DNA from: Candidatus Thiosymbion ectosymbiont of Catanema sp. Cochon2018
GTDB taxonomy: Bacteria > Pseudomonadota > Gammaproteobacteria > Chromatiales > Chromatiaceae
Direction: 5' to 3'
NCBI GenBank assembly: GCA_011392765.1
Contig: WYCW01000003.1
Span: 478,465 to 542,464 of the forward strand
Length of the DNA stretch: 64,000 nucleotides
Positions 18,315 to 25,983 of the stretch are shown piece after piece (the first letter of the stretch is position 1; every line of letters begins with the position of its first letter). The notes under the pieces are model-generated. The model saw only the letters and a list, made by a program, of their open reading frames with translations, searched no databases and had not been told where the DNA came from. The position numbers and the translations under genes were made by a program.

Positions 18315-18512
18315 CAGGGCGAGCGCGTATAAATTTCTTATCGATCAACAAATTGCTACCAGCTCCCAAGCGCCGGCGCGGAGCGCGTAGCCCAACATCA
18401 ACCTTTCGTTGGGCACGGCGCACCGTCCCCCTCCTTCGTCGGGGCAGGCTTGGCGCGCCTTTGCCCAACTACAAGATCATGTTTTCGGAGGGATTTATAC
18501 GCGCTCGCCCTG
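18315..18512. mobile_element. Family C MITE (198 bp) with CAGGGCGAGCGCGTATAAA ends
   Basis: It begins CAGGGCGAGCGCGTATAAAT and ends TTTATACGCGCTCGCCCTG, the same terminal inverted repeats as the ISAs1-type element at 46770-47990. The left 75 bp are identical to the left end of the element at 28128. The interior is part of a family D hairpin. Its flanks do not match each other, so target duplication has been lost or it has recombined. Confidence 0.8.
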
Positions 18513-18595
18513 CGCTACCTGATCGGCGGCCTTTCCTGACCGGCGAAAACGGTTATCATACGGACCCACAAATCAGAAAATCGAGAACCTTAAAG

Positions 18596-19057
18596 ATGAT
18601 TTATGAGAAAAAGAAGGCGGAAGCCGAAGAGGCCATGACCAAGAAAGCCACCGCAAAACAAGCTGCGGCGAGCAAGGCAGCCACCGAAACGACAGCGACC
18701 GAGAAGCCGTCCGCAAAGGAGGAAGTGGCAAAGAAGGCACCGCCCCCGAAGAAGGTTACAGCGGGCGAAAAGGCCCTCACAAAGGAGACGCCGGCCGCCA
18801 CGCCGTCCCCGGCGACTCGGCCGACCCCCGCTACCTCCTCCACCCCTGGAACCGGGGCCACGCCTAAGTCCCAGTCACCTACGGATGCCGAACCAGCCGC
18901 AACTGTGCCCGCTGCGGTCAGCCCTGAGGAGCGCTTGGCGATGATTGAGGAGGCAGCTTACTACAAGGCCGAAAAGCGCAACTTCGCACCGGGCTTCGAG
19001 GCCGAAGATTGGGCCGAGGCCGAGCGCGAAATAGACGCGAAGCTCACAAAGCAGTGA
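18596..19057 (+). CDS. DUF2934-like protein with Ala/Lys/Pro-rich N-terminus, 153 aa
   Basis: Start taken at ATG 18596 (MIYEKKKAEAEEAMTKKATA), since the upstream extension to 18353 runs through a family C element. Residues 1-105 are low-complexity Ala/Lys/Thr/Pro sequence resembling histone-like or linker tails. The last about 45 residues (SPEERLAMIEEAAYYKAEKR, then APGFEAEDWAEAEREID) match the short DUF2934 helical motif. Function is unknown; the basic tail may bind nucleic acid, which is only inference. It is convergent with the lytic transglycosylase, 45 bp apart. Confidence 0.7.
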   Translation: MIYEKKKAEAEEAMTKKATAKQAAASKAATETTATEKPSAKEEVAKKAPPPKKVTAGEKALTKETPAATPSPATRPTPATSSTPGTGATPKSQSPTDAEPAATVPAAVSPEERLAMIEEAAYYKAEKRNFAPGFEAEDWAEAEREIDAKLTKQ

Positions 19058-19102
19058 GTTCCCGGCAAGACATGTGATGCGGGCAATACCACGGTCAGCG
19101 GC

Positions 19103-19720
19103 TCATAGCCGCATTTCGGTCCACAGATACCGCAATACCTTGCGTACGTACTGCTGGGTCTCCGGATAGGGAGGGATCTGGTTACCGTGCCTGACAACGG
19201 CATTTTCTCCGGCATTGTATCCGGCCAAGGCCAATCGCAGATTTTGTCCGAACTTGTCGAGCAGAAAACGCAGATGTTGTGCTCCCGCGCGTAGGTTTTC
19301 AGTCGGATCCTTAAGATCGGTCACCTTGTATTTGGCCGCGGTAGTAGGTATGAGTTGCATCAACCCGATTGCTCCCGCGGGGGAAACCGCCCTCGAATCA
19401 TAACCCGACTCGGCTCGGATGACGGCGTGGAGCAGTGCCGGATGTAGCTTAAACCGGCGGGCAGTGCGTTTTATCAATTTGGCGTACTGCTTGCGTTTAG
19501 CCGAGAGATTCTTCGGCGGAGCCAAACGCTCAGGATTACCCGAGACCATGACGAGCTTCTTTGAAGTACATCTCCATTCCGGACGAAAGTTGCTGTCCCG
19601 CAATGGCGCGTCGGTGAAACGAACCCTGCCGTCCAAATTCCTATATTTAATACCGCCGATACATGGAAGCGAAATCCCAACCATCAGCACCAACATCAAT
19701 CCGAGTGTTGTACCTTTCAT
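19103..19720 (-). CDS. Soluble lytic transglycosylase (SLT family)
   Basis: A 205-aa exported murein hydrolase. The N-terminal hydrophobic signal (LGLMLVLMVGISLPCIGG) is followed by KYRNLDGRVRFTDAP, a DUF4124-like strand seen in such proteins. The catalytic domain (about 80-200) has the Slt signature AVIRAESGYDSRAVSPAGAI with catalytic Glu about 104, then GLMQLIP and ALAGYNAGENAV. It cleaves peptidoglycan to 1,6-anhydro-muropeptides in the periplasm. Its start at 19720 lies 36 bp from a family E MITE that probably altered the upstream region. Confidence 0.93.
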   Translation of the reverse strand: MKGTTLGLMLVLMVGISLPCIGGIKYRNLDGRVRFTDAPLRDSNFRPEWRCTSKKLVMVSGNPERLAPPKNLSAKRKQYAKLIKRTARRFKLHPALLHAVIRAESGYDSRAVSPAGAIGLMQLIPTTAAKYKVTDLKDPTENLRAGAQHLRFLLDKFGQNLRLALAGYNAGENAVVRHGNQIPPYPETQQYVRKVLRYLWTEMRL

Positions 19721-19755
19721 TATTCGCGCCTTTCGTACCCTTCGCGGCTTTGTGT

Positions 19756-19925
19756 CAATGCCATTAAGTTAAGCGCTACCGGTCGGCAAAGTAAGAGAAG
19801 AAATTACGAATCACGCGAATCCTCGCGAACTTGTCATCCCGAACCGAAGGGAGGGATCTTATTCGCGGAAATTCGCGTGATTCGTAGTTTTCTCTAAGTG
19901 GCCAACAGCTAACTTAATGGCATTG
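19756..19925. mobile_element. Family E MITE (170 bp), copy 1, with 10-bp target duplication
   Basis: Ends are CAATGCCATTAAGTTA and TAACTTAATGGCATTG. The direct repeat GGCTTTGTGT occurs immediately outside both ends (19746-19755 and 19926-19935), showing transposition. The interior carries TTACGAATCACGCGAATCCT / GATTCGTAGTTTTCT inverted sequences and no gene. Other copies: 31311, 37291 and 45826. Confidence 0.92.
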
Positions 19926-19944
19926 GGCTTTGTGTGAGATCCTC

Positions 19945-20544
19945 TCAACGATTCCATTTGACCCGCAACCGATCTCTGTTCATCAAGAGCCATTGGATTG
20001 CGATAATAGCCGCCGCCGTGTCGATTCTTCCCGAATAAAGCTCTCTTATTGCCTGCTCGGTATCGAGTACGGTTACTCGGGTATCCTCACCTTCTTCCCG
20101 CAACCCATGAATACCTCCCGCCCGTGCCGCATCGACCCGCCCGCAGAAAAGTCGAATCCGGTCCGCCATCGTGCCCGGACTGGCATGATAGGCCCCGATC
20201 GGCTCCAGATCCAGAATCTCACACCCCGCCTCTTCCATTGCCTCCCGCTGCACGACCTCGCTCGCATCCTCACCCGGTTCCAGGACACCGCCCACCGGCT
20301 CCAGGGTCCAGGCCCCCCGCCCATGTTCCAGTGCCCCGATACGAAACTGCTCTACCATGACGATTTGATCGCGTACCGCGTCGTAAAGAATCGCCGCGGC
20401 TGAATTCAGATACTCGATCCGCTCACGTTCAATGATCGGGCTCCAGCCGCCACCAAAAAGACTATGCCGGAGCCGATAGCGCACCAGCCCCAGAAAACCA
20501 ATGAAACAGCGCTCGCGCGCGATAACTTCCAGCGCGTACTTCAT
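19945..20544 (-). CDS. nudF: NUDIX hydrolase, ADP-ribose pyrophosphatase type
   Basis: A 199-aa protein with the full Nudix box GGVLEPGEDASEVVQREAME EAG (residues about 83-105), whose REAMEEAG glutamates bind the metal. The preceding VRDQIVMVEQFRIG and following YHASPGTMADRIRLF segments match ADP-ribose pyrophosphatases (NudF), which hydrolyse ADP-ribose to AMP and ribose 5-phosphate. It is transcribed divergently from the YcbK-like gene. Substrate preference is inferred from family resemblance. Confidence 0.85.
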   Translation of the reverse strand: MKYALEVIARERCFIGFLGLVRYRLRHSLFGGGWSPIIERERIEYLNSAAAILYDAVRDQIVMVEQFRIGALEHGRGAWTLEPVGGVLEPGEDASEVVQREAMEEAGCEILDLEPIGAYHASPGTMADRIRLFCGRVDAARAGGIHGLREEGEDTRVTVLDTEQAIRELYSGRIDTAAAIIAIQWLLMNRDRLRVKWNR

Positions 20545-20613
20545 CGGTATTGCATTTTAGGTTTTCACTTCTATAATTGCTGCATCCCGAGTATCCACCA
20601 TCCTGGAGAAAGC

Positions 20614-21138
20614 ATGAACCGGCGTCACTTTCTTGGGCTCGCGCTAGCTGCCGTTGCAACACCGGCGTGGGCAAAAAAACAACAGCAGCCACGTATCCTC
20701 TCTTTCCACCACATCCATACCGGAGAAAGGATGACCACCGCCTATCGCATCGGTGATTATTATCAACGCGACGCGTTGCAAAAACTGAACTATTTTATGC
20801 GCGACCACAAAACCGGTGAGATAACCGTATTCGATCCCAGGCTGTTCGATCTGCTGTACGACATCGAGCGACGTCTCGGCTACCCCGCAGGACCGATCGA
20901 GGTCCTCAGTGCCTATCGCTCGCCTCGGACCAACGCCAGGCTGCGCAGGGTCTCACGACGGGCCGCGCGCAACAGCCTCCACATGTACGGCAAGGCGGTG
21001 GACATCCGCTTGCCCGGTACCTCCGTCAGACGGGTGCGCGATTCCGCTATCTCACTGAGCCGGGGTGGCGTCGGCTTTTACCCCGGTTCCAACTTTGTGC
21101 ACGTCGACACCGGCTCGGTCCGCCGCTGGGTGGCTTGA
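20614..21138 (+). CDS. YcbK/DUF882-family peptidase-like protein (M15 fold), exported
   Basis: ATG 20614 has CTGGAG 6 bp upstream. The N-terminus MNRRHFLGLALAAVATPAWA is a signal peptide with a twin-arginine-like RR. The mature about 150 aa contains HIHTGERMTTAYR, ILS-type SAYRSPRTNARLR, LHMYGKAVDIRLPG and NFVHVDTGSVRRW. The His-x6-Asp and terminal His are the zinc ligands of the M15/DUF882 fold. It is probably a periplasmic peptidoglycan-modifying protein. Length is typical for the family. Confidence 0.88.
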   Translation: MNRRHFLGLALAAVATPAWAKKQQQPRILSFHHIHTGERMTTAYRIGDYYQRDALQKLNYFMRDHKTGEITVFDPRLFDLLYDIERRLGYPAGPIEVLSAYRSPRTNARLRRVSRRAARNSLHMYGKAVDIRLPGTSVRRVRDSAISLSRGGVGFYPGSNFVHVDTGSVRRWVA

Positions 21139-21447
21139 CCAGGATCAGGTAACCCATAACTATCCGGACACCTCATCGCTACAGCCCATTGTAGCGGAGG
21201 GTGTCAGGAAAGCGAGTATTTTTTCACCACCGGGCGGCAGCTATCCTCACGGCCAATGCCATAGAGAAAAAACTACGAATCTCGCGAATCCTCGCGAAAT
21301 TGTTATCCCGAACCGAAGGGAGGGACCTTTCGTCCCGAACTGAAAGGAGGGATCTTTTTAGCGTCGATTCGTCATTTTCTCTTACCATTGGTGTGAATTC
21401 GTGTCCATTCGTGGTTCACGCCGGTTGGGCATCCGCAAGGGATACCC
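21139..21447. repeat. Spacer with family E-like fragments, no gene
   Basis: Contains ACTACGAATCTCGCGAATCC and TCCCGAACCGAAGGGAGGGA, then an inverted TCGTCCCGAACTGAAAGGAG, all shared with family E interiors, followed by GAATTCGTGTCCATTCGTGG. Both terminal repeats are missing, so this is a decayed copy. No coding frame is supported. Confidence 0.6.
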
Positions 21448-23319
21448 CTACTGTTTTGCCGATACCTCCGCCACCCCTACCTCCAGGGTGTCCGGATGGC
21501 TGCCGCAGTGAATCTCTAACGCAAGAAACTCATCGCGTGGAAACCGCTGGGCCACAATCCAATGCTGGGTGATGAAATCGCTCAGCTGCGGCAGCAGCCG
21601 CAAGGCACCACGCATCCGGGTGTCGTCGAAAAACGCGAAGGGCTCGTCGAGAAAGATAAACTGGCGGTCCATGGCAATCCGCGACATCTGTTCCTGGGCC
21701 AGTGCCAAGCGTAAAGCCAGCATGATCTGGCGCTGCGTCCCACTGGAAATCTCCTCGAAATCCAAAAAGCCCCGCTTCTCATTGGAGTAGACACGCACCT
21801 GGAGGTCGTCATCCACCTGTAGATATTCGTATCGCCGGTCTGTGAACTGGGGCAGGTTCCGCGCGGCCAGATTACGCAACTGCTCGTTGAAGCCATCGGC
21901 CATTTGTTGCGCCGCGCCTTGCAGAAGCTCACAGGCCAACCGCCGGGTCTCGATCCGCGTCCTGCAATCGTCGCCCTGCCTGACAAGCGCCTCCCGCTTG
22001 TCTTGTAGTTGCCGTCCCCTGCCCTGATCCTCGCGGGCACTTGCCAGGGCCCGCATCAGGACCGCGCGCTGACCCGCGAGCGTTTCGCGCCCGCGTTCCA
22101 GCCATGCGATCTCGTGCCGCACGGCTGTACGTGCCTCCCCGGGCGTTGCCTCCAAAGCCAAGACACGCCCCACCAGCCGGCTCCTGCGCTCGGAGTCCAA
22201 CGCCGGGACATCATCGGCCAGGGGCGCCTCGGCGGTGTCCTGTGACCCGTTCGACATAGGTAGGGACTCCAGTTCCTCCACCAGCTGCAAGGTTTCCCCC
22301 AACCGTCGCGCTCGGGCGCGCCGCCTGCGTATCCCCAGGTTCAGGGTAAATATCCACATCCAGGTCAAAAGTAAAATCCCGACCAGGGCGACGATCAGAT
22401 AGATCAGGGTTGGTTCCAAAGACAGGCCGGCGGCGGCGATCCGTTCCTCCAGGTGGTTACGAATCGTCGGTAAGGGCCACAACTCCGGCTTGAAGAGCAG
22501 GAAGGCCCAGAATCCGGCGGCAGCCAATAGGAGCAGGAAGGCCAGGGCCTGCAGAAAACCCGCGAGCCTCAGCCCGAAGGCATGAAGGCTTAACCCACCG
22601 CGGGCGCTGCGATAACCGCTCACGGCCGTAGCCAATGCGCCGATACGCTCCGCGAACCGCTGCTCCCGATCCGTCTTGTGCGCGAGCTCCTGCTCGATAG
22701 CGTCAAGACGCAAACGGTCCGGGCTGAGCAACGCCAGCTCCCCGTCAAGATCCGCGACTTCCCGGTTCAATCGACCGTCCGCCGTTTCATCGCACTCGAC
22801 CTCGGAACGCAGCTCCGCCACACAGCGTTCGAGCGGGGCAATTCCAGCCATCGCCTTCATGGAGGGGCTATGGGGGTGGGGGGTCGTGATTTCCTGTTGG
22901 GCCAGGTAGAAGGTATCGATATACTCCTCGAAGTCGTAGCCGAGTGTCCGCTCCAGATACTCATTCACCGCACCCAGACCCCGGGCTACCGGTTCCTGAG
23001 GCTGATCACGAAGTATCACACGGGCCGACTGCTCGCCACTGCGATCCAACTGGCGAATGATCTCCAGCTCCTGATCTTTCGCAGTGAACCTCAGAACCAC
23101 CCGACCGCGGATGGCCCCCCAACGGACCAGCTTGCCGAGATCGCCTGCCGCCAGCGAGTAAGTCCTGCCGAACAAGGCAAAGCAGATGATCTCGCCGATT
23201 GCGCTCTTGCCGGTCTCGTTGTCGCCGCTCACGGCGATGACCCCCTGCTCGGGAAGCTCATCGAGACGCAGGGTTCGATATTTTCGGAGGTTCTCCGCCT
23301 GCAGGCTGCGAATGATCAT
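21448..23319 (-). CDS. SbcC/YhaN-like AAA ATPase with two transmembrane helices in its middle
   Basis: A 623-aa Rad50/SbcC-type ATPase. Walker A GDNETGKS is at residues 32-39, a Q-loop FYLAQQEIT at about 140, signature EEISSGTQRQIMLALRLALA near 540 and Walker B FIFLDEPFAFFDD near 570. Where SMC-like proteins have a long coiled coil, this protein has short helices and two hydrophobic spans (about 248-275 and 300-325), as in membrane-bound YhaN-type ATPases. Such proteins normally work with a metallophosphoesterase (SbcD/YhaO type), which is absent here. The upstream 66-codon gene overlaps its start by 4 bp. Likely role is DNA-end processing or repair at the membrane; that is inference. Confidence 0.8.
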   Translation of the reverse strand: MIIRSLQAENLRKYRTLRLDELPEQGVIAVSGDNETGKSAIGEIICFALFGRTYSLAAGDLGKLVRWGAIRGRVVLRFTAKDQELEIIRQLDRSGEQSARVILRDQPQEPVARGLGAVNEYLERTLGYDFEEYIDTFYLAQQEITTPHPHSPSMKAMAGIAPLERCVAELRSEVECDETADGRLNREVADLDGELALLSPDRLRLDAIEQELAHKTDREQRFAERIGALATAVSGYRSARGGLSLHAFGLRLAGFLQALAFLLLLAAAGFWAFLLFKPELWPLPTIRNHLEERIAAAGLSLEPTLIYLIVALVGILLLTWMWIFTLNLGIRRRRARARRLGETLQLVEELESLPMSNGSQDTAEAPLADDVPALDSERRSRLVGRVLALEATPGEARTAVRHEIAWLERGRETLAGQRAVLMRALASAREDQGRGRQLQDKREALVRQGDDCRTRIETRRLACELLQGAAQQMADGFNEQLRNLAARNLPQFTDRRYEYLQVDDDLQVRVYSNEKRGFLDFEEISSGTQRQIMLALRLALAQEQMSRIAMDRQFIFLDEPFAFFDDTRMRGALRLLPQLSDFITQHWIVAQRFPRDEFLALEIHCGSHPDTLEVGVAEVSAKQ

Positions 23320-23516
23320 GTCTTATCCTCTTTCTCTTCCATGGCCCGGAGCCTGTTCACGGCCAAGTCCACGGCAGCCTTGAACCTTTCCTCGTCGAAA
23401 TCCTCCCCACGGTCATGCCAGCGCTCGAGCTCGTCCCGGCAGTAATCCGAGAAAACCACAGAAACTTTGCCGGTCTGTGCGCCCTTCGATGGGCGACCGA
23501 AAGGGATCCTGATCAT
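23316..23516 (-). CDS. Small protein coupled to the SbcC-like ATPase, 66 aa
   Basis: ATG 23516 is preceded by TGAGGT. The stop codon overlaps the ATPase start (ATGA-type overlap), implying translational coupling. The sequence is charged and soluble (YCRDELERWHDRGEDFDEER, then AVNRLRAMEEKEDKT). No domain recognised. It may be a regulatory subunit or the remainder of a larger partner. Confidence 0.6.
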   Translation of the reverse strand: MIRIPFGRPSKGAQTGKVSVVFSDYCRDELERWHDRGEDFDEERFKAAVDLAVNRLRAMEEKEDKT

Positions 23517-23636
23517 CGGCTTGACCTCACATACATGGACCGTGCTCGGCTAACCGCTCTCGCGTTGACTACCATTCTCCAGGATTTGGGGCCATTTGCC
23601 TACATCGCCGCCGAAGATGGCCGGGTAGAGACCTAG

Positions 23637-24780
23637 CGAGACTCTGCCTCAGACCGACGAGGCGTGACCAACCGCACCGAAGAACCACGGATAGACACGG
23701 ATAAACACGGATCACAATCCGTGTTTATCTGTGTTCATCCGTGGTTCAAAGGATTTGCGATTCCCGCCCAAGCCCGTAGGCTGGGTTACGGCCAGGGACG
23801 GCGAAACCCAGCACACGGTATTGCAGAAAAAGCTGGGTTTCGTTCCTCAACCCAGCCTACAACACTTAGGATGATTTATTGATTGAGAACGCCCCCCAGC
23901 GAGGCTTCGCCTCGGACCGACGAGGCGTCCAACCGCACCGAAGAACCACGGAGGCAGACACGGATAAACACGGATCACAATCCGTGTTTATCTGTGTTCA
24001 TCCGTGGTTCAAAGGATTTGCGATTCCCGCCCAAGCAAGAGGCAGAAATGTTTTTATGCAGCGCACAAACTTGACTCATTTGTAAAGATGCGGGTCCCTC
24101 AAGGATCCTAGCGAGGTTTCGCCTCGGACCGACGAAGCATGAAGATCCCACAAGCCCCTCTCCCGTAAGGTCCCATCTCCTACGCCCAACCAGCCGTTGA
24201 AGAGCCAAGGCAGGTCGAGATCGAAATCGCAATCGGGATCGCAATCGGAATTTCGATTTCGATCCCGATTTCGATCCCGATCCCGATCCCGATTTGTGCA
24301 CTGCATAAACTTGACTCATTGGTAAAGATTCGGGTCCCTCAAGGAATCCTAGCGAGGCTTCGCCTCGGACCGACGAGGCGTCCAACCGCACCGAAGAACC
24401 ACGGAGGCAGACACGGATAAACACGGATGTGATCCGTGTTTATCCGCGTTCATCCGTGGTTCAAAGGATTTGCGATTCCCACCCAAGCTCGTAGGCTGGG
24501 TTACGGCCAGGGACGGCCAAACCCGGCACACGGTATTGCGGATCGGAAAAGCTGGGTTTCGTTCCTCAACCCAGCCTACAATATTTAGATGATTTATTGA
24601 TTGAGAACGCCCCCTAGCGAGGTTTCGCCTCGGACCGACGCGGCATGAATTTTGTTTTGTACGGAAACCGGAAAACCAAGAAAAGTACGAAAGGACACGA
24701 GCCCCTGCGGCTGCCGCTCCGGTACGCGCGTCTTACCGCCTGAGCAAGCGACAGACTTCGTTGCCGTCGGTTAAACCTTA
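23637..24780. repeat. Repeat-only block: three family B copies and two GTAGGCTGGGTT hairpins
   Basis: Family B palindromes at about 23685-23750, 23945-24010 and 24398-24463 alternate with hairpins GTAGGCTGGGTTACGGCCAG...AACCCAGCCTAC (23776-23861 and 24492-24580). The linker TTGATTGAGAACGCCCC...AGCGAGG recurs and also appears in the nuoC-nuoD gap. Two copies each carry a TTCAAAGGATTTGCGATTCC tail. No gene is seen over about 1.1 kb. It separates the SbcC-like gene from rpfF. Confidence 0.85.
24215..24296. repeat. Hexanucleotide simple-sequence tract
   Basis: Runs of GATCGAAATCGCAATCGGGA followed by TTTCGATTTCGATCCCGATT: six-base units ATCGNN on one side and NNCGAT on the other, so the tract is also an overall inverted repeat. 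Lies inside the repeat block. Confidence 0.8.
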
Positions 24781-24880
24781 GGGCACTTTGAAAAATGCGA
24801 TTTTCGTCTACGGCTCACCCCAACAATCAATGGCGTAGAGTCGCTTGATTGGTGAAAATACCTATTTTTCAAGGTGCCCT
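24781..24880. repeat. Family A hairpin repeat, full copy
   Basis: The left end GGGCACTTTGAAAAATGCGA pairs with TATTTTTCAAGGTGCCC at the right. The interior has CAACAATCAATGGC and GTCGCTTGATTGGTGAAAAT, which the copies at 37623 and 40599 carry in inverted order. Confidence 0.9.
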
Positions 24881-25013
24881 TTACTTGAGTACGGGCTGGT
24901 CTTGGATTGTCATCAAGCCGTATCCGATTATACGCAGCGGATAGTGCCAGGTGTAAGGCCCCGGATCAACCGCATAATCAACCAATGTTATTTGCGATGG
25001 TAGGGATCTCATT

Positions 25014-25871
25014 ATGAGCAGACAGAGTTACCCCATCGAGATCTCTTCAGAGAATTTCGAGCACATCCAAGTCGATATTCAACCGGAACCGGGGATAGCC
25101 TATGTAATGATGTCGCCCGTGGGGTGTCCATGCTTCTCATTAGCGTTGCTCGGGGAGCTTAAACGTGCTCAGAAAAAGGTAGATGGATATGGCTGCAAGT
25201 ATTCGATTCTTTCGTCAAATGTAAAGGGGGTATTTAATTTTGGCGGGGACCTTGAATACCTCAGTAAGCAGATCAGGCAGAAAAACAGACAGGCCCTATC
25301 CGAATATATGAAGGTCTGTATCGATATTCTGCATCACGAATCGACGGTCGATAGCCGTATCCCTATCGCGGTAGTGCAAGGCGATACTTTCGGCGGAGGG
25401 TTTGAGATGGCTCTGTGTTGCGACACGATCCTCGCCGAGGAAAATGCCAGGTTCTTTTTCCCGGAAAGCAGGTTCAACCTCTTCCCCGGTATGGGCGCGT
25501 TCAGTTATCTGGCCAGAAGAACGAATGTGTCGGTTGCCAAACGCATGATTACCAGTGGGCATGTGTATAGTGCGCAAGAGGTGTTCGCGTTAGGTATTGT
25601 CGATCAAGTGGTAAGCCCAGGCGCAGGAATGCAGGCTGCCGAGAAGTATATTCACAGTTATGAACGGCGCTGCAATGCCTATGACGCCATACGCTATATC
25701 GCCGCCCACGAAAATCCGGTCACCTATGACGAACTCGTTGAGATCGGCAATATGTGGGTAGACTATGCCTTGAAGCTCACGGATCGGGACCTCCGGGTGA
25801 TGGATAAAATAGCAAGCTCGCAGGCCAAATATACTTTGAGAATCAGTCCGCAAGGGTCCAGTGAGTCATGA
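25014..25871 (+). CDS. rpfF: DSF synthase RpfF (crotonase-fold enoyl-CoA hydratase/thioesterase)
   Basis: A 285-aa crotonase-superfamily enzyme that makes the diffusible signal factor, a cis-2-unsaturated fatty acid, from acyl-ACP. The diagnostic segment is GDTFGGGFEMALCCDTILAE and then FPESRFNLFPGMGAFSYLAR. The glutamates at about 131 and 151 are 20 residues apart, like the catalytic Glu141 and Glu161 of Xanthomonas RpfF. The oxyanion-hole region SSNVKGVFNFGGDLEYL is present. It is about the same length as characterised RpfF. The sensor kinase gene rpfC follows after about 110 bp on the same strand. A GATGGTAGGGATCTCATT leader gives a weak ribosome site. Confidence 0.93.
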   Translation: MSRQSYPIEISSENFEHIQVDIQPEPGIAYVMMSPVGCPCFSLALLGELKRAQKKVDGYGCKYSILSSNVKGVFNFGGDLEYLSKQIRQKNRQALSEYMKVCIDILHHESTVDSRIPIAVVQGDTFGGGFEMALCCDTILAEENARFFFPESRFNLFPGMGAFSYLARRTNVSVAKRMITSGHVYSAQEVFALGIVDQVVSPGAGMQAAEKYIHSYERRCNAYDAIRYIAAHENPVTYDELVEIGNMWVDYALKLTDRDLRVMDKIASSQAKYTLRISPQGSSES

Positions 25872-25983
25872 GTAGGTGGTAGCGGCTTATCGACCCGGCA
25901 CAACGCCTTTTGTGCAGGGCCGATAAACCATTAGCTGTCAGGTGACTGACGCGAAGACAATTATACGAGGTTACTTAAGAAAC

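Noticed and set aside
23415-23636. Plus-strand frame ending ...LQDLGPFAYIAAEDGRVET
   Set aside because: Mostly antisense to the 66-aa gene and the start of the SbcC-like gene; no ribosome site and no family match.
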